Assembly (NCBI GenBank): GCA_027604185.1
Contig: JADGKB010000038.1
Span: forward strand, 51,250 to 115,249
DNA from: Boothiomyces macroporosus
Lineage: Eukaryota; Chytridiomycota; Chytridiomycetes; Rhizophydiales; Terramycetaceae
Direction: 5' to 3'
DNA: 64,000 nt
Position 1 is the first letter of the stretch, and each line of letters starts with the position of its first letter. This document shows positions 10,365 to 21,523 of this stretch, in pieces. Below the pieces are notes generated by a model that was given only the letters and a program-made list of their open reading frames with translations, ran no database searches and was not told where the DNA came from. A program made the translations under genes and the position numbers.

Positions 10365-13300
10365 CTAGATTTTTGCCGCCTTTAGGAACTTTGTTAAACT
10401 GTTTGTTCGCAGCAGATTTGCAATATGTTCAAAAGTAGGTTTCCAGATTTCCGGATGATAGTTTCCAGATGAAAGCTCATTCATGATTTGCTTTCGCTGC
10501 CTTTCAATGATATTGATTTCTCTTAATGATTCGGATTTGATATATGTGTCAACTATTGACTGGCACATTGTTTTTAACTGTACCATCAATTCTTTGTATT
10601 TCTCACCGTTCATGGTACTTGGTTGAACTGGTAGCACAAAACTTGGTTGCTCGTTCCCTTTCTGCGTACCTGTATTTGCAAGCGGTGAAGTGTTTGCGAG
10701 GTTCAATGGGTTTGGGTAGTAGGGAGATGCGAATTTATGATAATTAATGACAGCCAGCAAGAATTCCAGATTTTCTTCAGTATGCTACAATTAATATAAA
10801 AGTACTTCAGTTTTCAAAAACTTCATAAAATCTAATAGTAAGTAGAAACATACCTTGAACGCTGTATGGTGGTGGCAATTCGTTCAACACTATCTGTTTA
10901 ATATTTGATTTGATAACCCCAGAGTTGGTTCTAGCAAGTGACTCTTCAAACTTCATCTTTGGAATATTCTCATGGGCAAATTTCCAAAACTTTGACAAGT
11001 TGTTTGTTTTAATCATATTTGAAATGTGCTCTATTGCGTCGTTTAATATATGTGGATGGTAAAGACCATGGTCATACAGCTTGAAGAACGGCTTTCTGAT
11101 ATTTGTAGGTAGATTAATCTCTCTTATTGAATCTGCTTTCATAAACATATCTACTATATCAGTAATCATTTCTTTAAGATGCTGTTTCCGGGCTTCAAAT
11201 TCAGCCTGTGTCAAATATGGTGGCATCACAGCTTTTGGAACCACAATTTCTAACGAGTGTGCCGGATTTTGGGAATTGTGGAGAAACTGCGTTAGCAATA
11301 TTTACCTCCGCCAAACTCTGAGAATTGAAATCCGCACCTCGCACCACTGGCGAATCTTCAACATGGCTGGGATCTCTTTTGAGCTCTTTAGGTTGTATTT
11401 TCTTTACAGGTTTCATAATTGGGTGGGGATACAATGGGGTAGCCTCATGCTGGTATTTCATTGCAGCTTTTAAAAATTCCAAATTTTCCTCGCATAGCTA
11501 TACTTAGTGATTAAATTACTTCTCTTTTCAAGAAAGCCAAGAAATCTACTGTCACATAAAATTTACCATTGTATGAATACGGGGAAGGCAGCTCGTTATT
11601 TATAAGCTGTTTCAAAGTATACTTTTGAATAGAATCTACCTTTAGAGCGGAACTACCTTCCTTGGAAATCAGCTCTTCCATTTTTTGCTCATAACTCCAC
11701 CAAGCTTTGACATTCAAGTCGTGGGCAAAGCAGTCGTAACACTTGGTAAATATGTCTGGATGGTATTGCCTTCTTTCAAATTTCAACAACAGCGGCTTGG
11801 ATAACTCGGAAGGGATCAATAACTTTGAATCTTGTGCCCTCAAGTACTGATGGACGATCTCAGAGAACATGAATTCAATTTTTTTCACCAAAAGCTCGTA
11901 ATCTTGCGTTTTCATATTCGTTGGCTTTTTCGGTTGAGCTGTATACAGTGCCTCGCTAGAGTTATTCGAAACGGAATCTCTCCCATCTACAGAATTCAAA
12001 GGAGTCGTTGACGGGCCAGTGATTGTGGCTGAACTTGACTCCCTCCTTCTTCCATGTGGATTCGCCATAGTGAATACTTGGCTAGCGACTTTTTGATATT
12101 GAACAATTGCTCTCAGAAATTCCAACTCCGTTTGACAACCTAATTCGAAACAGTATTCAGAGAAACCTAACATCAGATGAAATTACCGAGATAAGAATAC
12201 GGTGGTTGTAATTCATCCAGTAAAAGTTTGTCCAGTTTGTTTCGATTGGGGTTTTCAAATCGGCTTGAAAGTCCTAATTGTTAAGGCAATTTGCACCTTT
12301 GGATATTCCCTCTTTATAGGTGCTTTTCAGGAACTTTGCAAGATTATTCTGCTGGATCATGTCAAAAATATGCTTCTTTGACTCACGATAAATATCAGGA
12401 TGCAGAGCATTTTTCGAAAGTTTGCTAATAAGTGGTTTTTTGATCTTTGTAGGAATATTAATTTCCGATGGAGCGGATTCAGAAATATACTGCTCATAGA
12501 TTAGATGATGGGCTTCCTGAACCTTTTGAAGCAGTTTTTGATATTCTTCTTCAGAAAGGGTAGCAGGTTTTTCTGGAAAGTACAATTTGTCCAATGCGAT
12601 ATCTGGCTCTTCAATAACGCCTGGCAATTTTGTGTCCCTTCTAGCAACGGTCGTTCCTCGAACAATCATGCTCATTCTAGGCAACGGAATAGGATTAGGG
12701 AACAGGTCTCTAGCTAATTTTTCATAATCTGATACGGCTAATAGGAATTTCAAGTTTTCTTCTGATAGCTGGGTGAATTTATAGTTACCTGCTTTTGAAG
12801 GAAAAGCAAGAAATCTAAAATTAATGAGATTTACCATTTCTAGAATAAGGCGGTGGAATTTCATCATTGATGATTTGGTTCAAAGAATATTTGGGGATTG
12901 CGGCTGATTATTAGGATACATTACCTTCGATGATGTTGTTCGCATTGACGATATCTGTACCTGACTTTAAAAATTTTATAAGAGAGTTTGTCTTTAGCAT
13001 ACTCGCTATATGCTCATAGGCTGGATTAAGTATATCTGGATGATATTTTGCATTTGCTATGTGTGCTAACAATGGTCTTCTTATTGCTGTAGGCAGGTTG
13101 ATTTCACGATGGGAATTCTCCTTTACATACTTGTTGATCAGTTCCAATATATTGGTTTTAATTTTAGAAAGTTGTTCTTGATATTCTGCCTCAGTTAAAT
13201 CATCAGGCTTTTGTGGGGATGGAAGGGCGCTTGAAGCAATTTTCTCAATCGTTGATCCGCCTTCACTTTCTGTTTGTGTTGAATCTCCTTTAACAGTTGC

Positions 13301-14280
13301 GGCTCTGTCAAGATATATAGGTGGTGGAGCAGTTGAAAGTCCACGTTCCCGTCCTTTAACAACTGGTTGAGGGAAAAACTTGACTGCTGCTTTTTGGTAT
13401 TTGACCACATCAATAAGGAACTCTAAATTTTCTTCACATAACTAGATATTAGTATGTCGCGTACATCTTTCTTTAGAAATTGCATAAACTCTAGCGATAA
13501 AAAATTGTTTACCAGATTGTGAAAAGGGGGAACCGCTCTCGTTCAATACTATTTGATTTATCGTTATCTTTGGAAAATCGCTAATCCCTGAGACTGAAAC
13601 TCTATTCTTTTGACGAAGAAATTTCAGAAATGAATTTTGAGATAAAATCTTGATGCAATATTGGACAGCAGTATCAAAAATTGATGGATTTAGATGTCCA
13701 TCTGTATATCTATTTTGCAGTACTATTCTAATTTGATCTGGCAGTAACAGATCCCTTTCACTATTGATGGTAACATATAAATCTATAATCTTTGAAAGTT
13801 TTGATTTCAGGCCTTCCAAATGCTTCTCATACATATTGGAATCTATATTATTAATGTTGACTGGTTTGGATAAATCTGTATTTGATTTCGATTTGTATTC
13901 TACCGCGCTATCCTCAGGGAGATTATCCTTTCCGATATTTAATCTGCATTAGATGTTCTTACTTGTTTGCTGTCGCTTTCGAGTCAAAGCATTGGGCTGC
14001 AGCCTTTTTATATTCCTGTACTTCAGTAATAAACTCCAGCTTTTCTGGACAATTCTTGGTTAGTTTATGACTATACCTCGTCCTTCAGGAATTCTAAAAA
14101 ATCTATGTATTAGGATAGGTAACCTTTGCAGGACAGTGGAGGAGGCAGCTCGTTATTTAATACTTGTTCAATGGTGTATTTGGTTGGGGCCATAGTTTTC
14201 CTCCGACTAACAGTAGTCGGTAAATTAATCTGCTGTGATGCAGGTATACATTTAGTGAAGAAGCTATCTATGGATGTCAT
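10365..14280 (-). CDS. Six-RGS-domain protein (tandem RGS array)
   Basis: Sixteen exons give 1199 aa. After a short N terminus (MTSIDSFFTKCIPAS) there are six RGS-like units, approximately at 14118-13650, 13495-12950, 12815-12320, 12165-11680, 11560-10960 and 10831-10368. A typical unit reads LNELPPPYS, DFMKFLKTE, C-EENLEFLLAV-Y, an insert of about 50 aa, then Y-x-S-x-REINLP, a P-x-I segment, and N-L-x-KFLK. These are the helices of a regulator-of-G-protein-signalling domain split by an insertion. RGS domains accelerate GTP hydrolysis by G-alpha subunits. Whether all six units are active cannot be judged; the first and fourth are the most divergent. In five of six units a 26-nt exon encodes the DFxxFLKxE helix. 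No membrane segment or other domain is visible. The exon joins were checked at every unit boundary, so this is one gene and not six. Confidence 0.85.
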
Positions 14281-14458
14281 ATGTGTATTGGTAACTCGAG
14301 GAAAAAGCGTTGATTGTTAGATGACGTCGAACAATGGATACAAATAAAGCATGGGCACTGCTCCTTAGCAATCTAGTATACGTTTAATATACTGTTCTCT
14401 CTTAAAAATTTGACTGTATCAGTGATTTAATATTTTCTTCAACACGAAAAATCTTGAC

Positions 14459-15836
14459 ATGGAGGAAACAGCGTATACCAAAGTACCTGTAGATTTTACA
14501 AATACGTATCTCTCTCACTATAATTTACACGAAACCAGCTTACCAGAGCCTGTTGATAGATTAATTAATCATCTGGCCCAACCTGGTAATGGCGGCGCAA
14601 ATTCGTTATTTTACAATGATAACAGATTTCCACCGTCTATATTACGAACTAAACCTCGTCTTAGTGAAACACCCAGACATCAGCAGGATAATACAGTGAT
14701 TAAAAGCCTTAAGGAGGAAAACAACTCGTTAAACACAAAGAATACAAACTTGAAGATTGAAAATCAATCATTACGCGATGAAAACACAGAACTAAACAGG
14801 AAAATTGAGCAGCTAAATGCAAATGCTGAATTACGACTCCAACGAGCTGAAGAAGAAATTCGAATGGATTATAATGTCGGTATATCTGGCTAACTATAGA
14901 ACATTATAAAAATAAAGAGTTGGAGATTAAAATCAACGATTTGACGAAAAGTCTGGATAATTCAAATCATAGGCTCCAGAAAGAGCTGGAAAAATCTAAG
15001 CAAATGGAGTTGAAATTGGAAGAGCTGTCAAGTCAACATTCAAAGACTATGAAAGCGAATTCACTGCTAGTGAAGAGAAGTAAGGAGCTAGACAATTTAT
15101 TAGAATCCACTCATCAGAATCTCTTTGAACACAAAAAAGAATGCGCTCTGCTTAATAAATGGAAGTTGGAAAATGAATCTATGTTGGAAGATTATAAAAA
15201 GTAATTGCCTTCTAAAACAGTGCTCTTGGAGAGGCAGGATTGTCCCATATATACGGCTCTGGGGGCTATTCAGGAGGAAGGACGCCTCTGAAAGATTTTC
15301 TAAAGTTGTTAAAGGGTGAAAATCAAGGTAAGCGGATCCTAACTCAGAATTGAAGGCCGAAAATAAATTGGTCAATAGAGAGCTTAAAGAATTGAAATAT
15401 GAACTTGTTACAAATTCCAAATCTTATATCTCTGATATGGAGAAGAAAGAGACTAAACTTGCAACTTTGGAAGACCAACTTCGATGCATAGAACGTCTGG
15501 TATTTCATTTTAATTTAGCTGGAAGAAAAGAAATTAGAATCTTCAAACCTAAAGGAGGAGAAACGGCAGCTGTGTGCAGATAAGTTGAGACTAGAGAATG
15601 ACAAAAAGCGCTTGATTGACGAAACGGAATTAAAGCAGTTTGAATTATTAAATCGAACCAACTTGCAAATCAAGGAAATTAGAGAAAACTATGAATCGGA
15701 CAAGTATGACCTTCGAATCGCGTATGACAAGCTGCAGGAAAAGAACATTGAATTACAAGCTGAAATTGGCCAACTGATTAGGGACAGAAGAGCCGCTGCA
15801 AATAGCTACTATCAAAGAGATCCCAGAATAAAGTAA
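14459..15836 (+). CDS. Coiled-coil protein of unknown function
   Basis: Five exons (introns of 19-20 nt near 14884, 15203, 15330 and 15500) give 432 aa. The first 80 residues look structured or extended (FTNTYLSHYNLHETSLPEP) and carry no recognised domain. From about residue 80 to 420 the protein is almost continuous heptad coiled coil rich in E, K, L, N and Q, broken by a Gly-rich segment (GLSHIYGSGGYSGG) in the middle. It ends in YYQRDPRIK. The composition is typical of centrosomal, basal-body or tethering proteins, but no family is recognised. It is transcribed away from the RGS gene, with 178 bp between the starts. Confidence 0.8.
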
Positions 15837-15880
15837 ATATTTAGATTTTAATACATTAAAAAAGTTGTATATTTTTTGAA

Positions 15881-18041
15881 ATGTACAATCGTAGACAAAG
15901 GTACAACCACTTACCTACCAGTAACATCCAATCTAGGCAAGAAAGAAGTGGATTCGATCAACTCAATAAGAAGCTGTTGGCAGTTGCATACGTTACTGGA
16001 CTGATTTCTGGACTAATTATTTCGTACCTTGTATATCCGTCAAGATTGTCTCAACTGTGTTTCAGCAACGGTATAGTAAAACTAATCCTTTGATGTACCC
16101 GAGATATCCCGTAGACAGCAGGAGATTATCAAATTAATTGGAGTTAAGGTGGGGCACAACTAACACAGAACGGAATCGCGCCATTTTTGAACTGCAGTTC
16201 CAATTTGAAGCTTGCTTTAACCTCTGGAAAAGCAAATGCACATGAAATGGAAAATGAACAAAAGTATGGTAACTCTTATTTCATCAAGAAATCGAAGAGG
16301 ATACAATTGTGCAAGTGATGCATACACTTCCAGAATCATCTGTATACTGCACTGGGTCAAATTTTAATAACAGATACTGCAGAATACGCAATCTCTGCTA
16401 CCATCCTAAACAAAAAGATTGGTTTATTGTTAGAACTAATAGATCCATATTTGAAAATCTACCTGCCGACAGTGATAGGTATAAGAAACCATTATTGGAA
16501 TTAAGCTCTATAGACGATCATCCTTATTTTGAATGGGATTATACAGAAGTATCCCCATTTGATGAAAATTTGCGTAATGTTACTGTACGTTATACTAGCA
16601 GTACACATTTTATGTTCAAGAGACTGCACCCACTAAATATCATGCACAATTTACATGACGATGTATTGAACTTGTATTTTCATATTAAAAAGGTAATAAC
16701 TAGGTTGGATCAAAACACGGATTTACCATTTAATTTAAACGATCATCGAATTCAATTTCTAGATCCGTATGAAGGAACGGAGTCTACTAGACCTTTCCAG
16801 TATCTTTCCCGACATCCACTTCGTTTTACATCTTTCCTTCATCAAGATGATAATATAATCACTTGTTTCAGGGATGCCATAGTCGGGAATTCGCAAACAA
16901 CAAAGTGGTATCAATACGGATTTATTGATGAACCCCAAGGACCAGTTAAAAACTTGCCAAATGGGTTACATGTTCGAGAAGTTGCTGAATGGATTATTAA
17001 AAGAAATGGGTTGGAATTGGGTTGGGATGAAAAGTATCCAATTAACCCTCCAATATTACTGGATAAGCTTACAGATTTAAGCGTGCTGGATTTCTCTGAA
17101 ACTGAATTAATAGTTATATTATCTCGAAAATCCAACAGAATAATCATTAACGAAATGGAGCTGGCTGAAAAGCTGACGGGAGTATTTGGGTACAAGACAG
17201 TTTTTGTTAGAAATGAGGACTATTCGTTTGAAGAGCAGATAAAGATATTGAGGAAAGCTCGGATTGTAATTGGAATGCATGGGTCAATCTTGGTTATGGC
17301 GATGTTTTGCAGAAGAGGCACAGTCCTGATTGAAATGTATATATATTTATTAATCAGGTTTCCTTATGCTGTTCCAAGTGAGGACTATACACCTTATAAA
17401 ACTATGGCAGCACTTCCAGGTATGGATTTAGTCTATCGAGCATGGGAAGTAATCGAAATTAAACAACTAGAATAAATATCCAGAAAAATCGATAGGCTAT
17501 CCCAATAGAACTCAATTGCATGGCGTAAGTTTGATCTAAAAAGGGTATTTCTCATCTCTCAGCTAAAATGCAGAAATCTGTGTTATCAACTACAACGGTT
17601 CCCCGGCATATATGTTGCTCCTCACCCTATTGGCTGTATAGGATTTACCAGGACACAGAAGTGACTGTTTCTGAAATTACAAAGTTGGTTGAAGAAGCTT
17701 TACTAGAATCACGAAAAAGCGTTCTTTTTAATTTATACAACAAAAATTACTGGGCAGCCACCATTCGACCAAGCAAGGTAAGAGAAATCGAATGTGTGGA
17801 GCATGCAGAAAGGGAGGCTGGAACCCTGTGGGCGAAATGGAAGGATCCATGGGGTGGAGTTCTTGTTGAAAAATGGAGTGTTCTAATAGGAAATGATGGT
17901 AAAGAATACACAACAGTATCTAATACTTCATCTATATCCATACCAGGTTTTACACCTGGACAGACCGTTCGATTTTTCGTCAGGGCTATATCCAACAAAT
18001 CCTTTAGCCCTTGGAGTGATGGAGCTAATTGCAGAGTATAA
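15881..18041 (+). CDS. POMGNT2: POMGNT2-like GT61 glycosyltransferase with C-terminal fibronectin III-like domain
   Basis: Seven exons give 678 aa. A basic N terminus and a single hydrophobic segment (LLAVAYVTGLISGLIISYLV, about residues 29-48) predict a type II ER/Golgi anchor. The lumenal part matches POMGNT2/GTDC2 along its length: CTGSNFNNRYCRIRNLCY, LNIMHNLHDDVL, TTKWYQYGF, GMHGS, IEMFPYAVPSEDYTPYKT (formed across a 21-nt intron at 17337-17357), ALPGMDLVYRAWE, then GGISHL, VPRHICC and WLYRIYQDT. A final fibronectin-like domain starts at KVREIEC. In animals this enzyme adds beta-1,4-GlcNAc to O-mannose on alpha-dystroglycan (core M3). The acceptor here is unknown; O-mannosylated wall or surface proteins are a guess. 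An intron near the N terminus appears to end in TG. Confidence 0.9.
16071..16092 (+). other. Putative GT-TG mini-intron in the POMGNT2-like gene
   Basis: A 22-nt interval with a GTATAG donor, an ACTAAT branch site and a CCTTTG end. It is the only nearby choice that links the membrane-anchor exon in frame to the stem-region exon ending at 16148. AG acceptors at +34, +44 and +48 all lead to stops. The region is poorly conserved, so support is weaker than for the zinc-finger intron at 3848-3867. Confidence 0.55.
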
Positions 18042-18117
18042 TAATCTCAATATAATCAAATTATCAAATTTTTCGCATTCATACAAACTATTGTTGTCAG
18101 AAAAAGGCATTCAAAAA

Positions 18118-19559
18118 ATGACCACAGTTGACCCTTTGAAGAGAAAATTGGCAAGTGATGTTATTGAATCATTGTTGAATAAAGCAATAGGAATTAAGAA
18201 AGGAGTGTCACTCAATAAAGTCAGCAAAAACATTGAACAGGCACAAGTCAATTGTTTTGTCAATGGTAATATATCATTTGAAGTAAGGCGATTATTCTTG
18301 GTGTGATGAGCTTCAATCGATAGAACTAATGCTTCGAGAATCAAATTCTAAACTCAAAAATATAGATTACAAGAAGTTACTGAAAAATGTCCGGCTTCAT
18401 GGAAAGAAAATAATTGAGCTTGATCCTGGCCTCCAGTTATACTCGTCAATAGTAGACTTGAGCTTGACAGGTAATTTCATAGACGAAATAAAAAATCTTC
18501 CAAAGTCTATCGAAAAGCTCCATTTAAACGGAAACAGGTAATAGTTACTAATAGCAAGAATAAAAATCTTTCCAGCAGCTACATCACTTACCTCCAGTAT
18601 TGTTCATTTTGGCCTCGCATTCAACCAGATTGCCAATTTTCCCAGCGGTAATTCACAGAATAATTTTAAGATTACAATTTGCAGTTGCCTAATCTACAAT
18701 CTCTGGATATTTCTTGGAATGATCTCTGCAACCTGAATGAGATTATTAATGCGTTAAAAAATTTGCCAAACTTACATATATTGAATATGATGGTATTTTA
18801 TGAATGTAATCCAGGGTAATCCATTAGTTTTATCTCAAAATTATAGAGGAAGTCTATCATTAAACCTGCCAACTTTGAGATACTTGGATGAATTGAAAGT
18901 CAATCGACAAGAGCTTCCACACGCCAAATCCCAAGAACAAGTCCCAATTGAGCAATTATGCAAGTTAAGATTGAAAATTTCCACCATTGCAGGCTTGGAT
19001 CAACCAAATCCACCCCAGAATGAAAACCCAGACCAACCTCCAATCCAATACACATTTCAAATAGTAGTTGAACTCAATGGATACCAACATACATTTTCAA
19101 CAAATGAATTTAATTGGAATGAGACAAAAATTGACTTTGATGCAATGGTGAATCTTGACGTTTCAGTAAAACTTAGGGACCTCTTTATTAGTAATCCTGC
19201 CGATAACACATAGAAGGGCCTCGAGTAGTACTAAAACGAAATGAATACACATTCATCAATATTCCTCAGGGAGTTGCAGAAGAGGATAATCCTCCAGTTA
19301 ACAAATTGAAAAATAATCCTACAAAGGATAAGACCAAGAAGGGGAAAAATGAGGCTGGTAATATATAGCACTAATAGCAGCGCTAAGCAACTGGCAGAAA
19401 ACTTTGGAAACATCAATCGAAATAGCAGCTTCATTCTGTTCATTGGAGAGTTTGCTTACAGGAAATGTAAATTCTAATTAATGCAAGAGTCGAGGATTCG
19501 CAACTGCAGTATCCCCCATCGACTCTCTTTCCATCGAACTTGATTTTCAGCTTGGATGA
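18118..19559 (+). CDS. Leucine-rich-repeat protein, LRRC43-like
   Basis: Eight exons (introns of 21-28 nt) give 426 aa. A helical N terminus precedes LRRs (YSSIVDLSLTGNFIDEI, IEKLHLNGNRI, SIVHFGLAFNQIANFP, LPNLQSLDISWNDLCNL, LPNLHILNMMGNPLVL). The array ends in QNYRGSLSLNLPTLRYLDEL, the capping block seen in LRRC43 (NPL-x3-YRG, then L-x-YLD). The remaining roughly 180 residues hold an NPPQNENPDQPP linker and a lysine-rich stretch. LRRC43 is a conserved protein of flagellated eukaryotes with poorly known function, so this would hint at a flagellated life stage. The assignment rests on a few blocks. A generic protein-interaction LRR protein is the alternative. The last exon and stop are the least certain part. 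Confidence 0.6.
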
Positions 19560-19597
19560 TAATAATGGATTTTAAACAAAAATAAAAAGCGAAATTT

Positions 19598-21225
19598 CTA
19601 TTCCTTGCAAATTGGAATTGGTTTCCAATACAGACTTTTCAATGGTTTTGGAATGCAAATTTTTATATCTTGCTTCATCAAGTCCTGGAAGGTTAGAGGA
19701 ATCAGGTCACTTGGATAGGCGCTATCATCCACGTCCACATAGTCAGTACTGAAGAATGGGTCTGTAGAAACTAAATGGTTGTCAGCATCGGCATTATCCC
19801 TTAAATTATCTGAAGATTTTAGAATTTTTGTTCTTTCTCGCATAATGGTTTCTCTTGAACTTTCCATCAGATCGATCTGATTATTTTCCGGCGGATTGCT
19901 TATAATTTCTTCATCTGGTTCAGCAGCAAAAGATTCCACTTCTGATTCTATCGGTTTTTCATCTATAATTTTGAAATTAATAGGATTTGCGGGCAAGCAA
20001 TAATTCAAATTTTTCAGTATGCTATGTTTTTTTTCAGTTAGGAACGTTTTCCTGGATTCTTTCAATATCGACAGCGACAGTCCTTGAATCTGAGATATCC
20101 GGTTTCCAGCAGGGCCCTGAGTAATCCTCCCCTCTAAATTCTCTTCTGTTGATGGATTTTGATTTTCTGATTGTTCTGCAGATTCATCAATTGAATTTAA
20201 CTCTGCAAAAGAAAGAAGAGGGTCGTTTTGGTCAGAGGATCCTTGTTGGGCAGTTGAAAATGAATGTGACAAGTTTTTATGCTTAAGAATAGCGTTCGAC
20301 ATTTGTATTATACTCTTGGATTTAATCACTAGTGAATCAGCCTTTCTATTAGTTTGATGGTACTTTTTTGTGTGTCTCTCTATTCCATAAGTTAGATGCA
20401 TCGTTTTCTAGAGGCTTATCAATGGACAACTCTCGTAGTACAGGGGGTTCCTTAAATTCATTATGCCCCTTCCGTTAGTGAATTTTACCTTCTTTAAAGA
20501 TGAATATTTAGATAGAGCCTTTCTTTTTGGTATTTTGACATAGGGAGCGTCATCCATATATTTGAAGTGCAGACTATTTTGAGGCGAATCAGTGATTCCA
20601 TCGTCTTTATCTGTGATTTCTAAGGGTTTCAAGTTGGCGATTTTTCGATACCATTTACTTTCCATCCATGATTTAGGCATTCTACATTGCACAATTGGAG
20701 TATGAGATTTTACTCTTGGGGAAGTCATCTTTTTTTCTGTAAGGTGTATATTGGTATCGGACTTTTTTTTAATTTGCTCTAATTTCTGTTTAGATTGGTA
20801 TGAGTGTTGAAGGATAATTTCCACCCACTCGCGCTTATATGCTGCCCGTTTCTCCTCAAGCATCTTATCTATTAATTCCCATTTCTACTCTTACCAATCA
20901 AATACCTGCCTAGCTGTTTCGAGTGAATTCGTATTACGGTTATGAGGAATGTTTGGGAGAGTCTTCGATTTTTCTTTGGAGTTATTTTTTTTATAATTGT
21001 CTCTTTCTTTATCTGATATTGCTTTATTATGGGTGGCATTAATTCCGGATTCGTACACTTCCACATTCTCCATGATGCTTTTCAGCTTTACTCCACTATC
21101 TTTAGTATTATGTACGGCGATAACTGCGATGCTAGCTCTAGCAATTCCAAATCGAGCTTTCTTTTAAATTCATTAATGTCAATTGATTGGGATTCAGGTG
21201 TTTCTTGACTGCGAATTGATATCAT
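19598..21225 (-). CDS. Hypothetical protein, lysine/serine-rich, unknown function
   Basis: Five exons (introns of 20-22 nt near 21095, 20900, 20480 and 20350) give 514 aa. The start at 21225 (MISIRSQETPESQSIDINEF) was chosen because a 20-nt intron joins it in frame to MENVEVYESG. The N-terminal third is basic and helical (ETARQKWELIDKMLEEKRAAYKREW). The middle is low complexity. The C terminus is compact and hydrophobic/aromatic (LIPLTFQDLMKQDIKICIPK, then YWKPIP). No known domain is seen. It lies tail-to-tail with the LRR gene, 38 bp between stops. Confidence 0.7.
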
Positions 21226-21523
21226 TGCAAATCAAATATCTTACGTAAGAAAAAAGCTTTGTAACTTATTTGGGATTTTATTACAATCAGCTAGCTCAAT
21301 TCTCACCTTTCACTTCTTTTTAGGTTAGAATTGAATATAAAATTTGTACAGCTAAGTGAAGTAAGTCCTCTAAAACCAATTTGGAATTTTTGGGTAGTAA
21401 AATAGGATTGAAAGTGCATTTCATTCTATCTACTGCGAGTAAATGCTATGTATGTCTTTAGTTGTAAAAGTAGTTTGATATTGCAGGTTTTTTCTTTTTT
21501 TTTTTTCGAGAAAAGTTGAAATC

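Noticed and set aside
10365..14280. Several separate small genes on the minus strand
   Set aside because: Each boundary between open segments is an 18-24-nt intron that keeps the frame and rebuilds an RGS helix, so they form one gene.
19598..21225. Two or three separate genes because of in-frame stops near 20405 and 20890
   Set aside because: Mini-introns of 20-22 nt at these places join all segments into one 514-aa frame.
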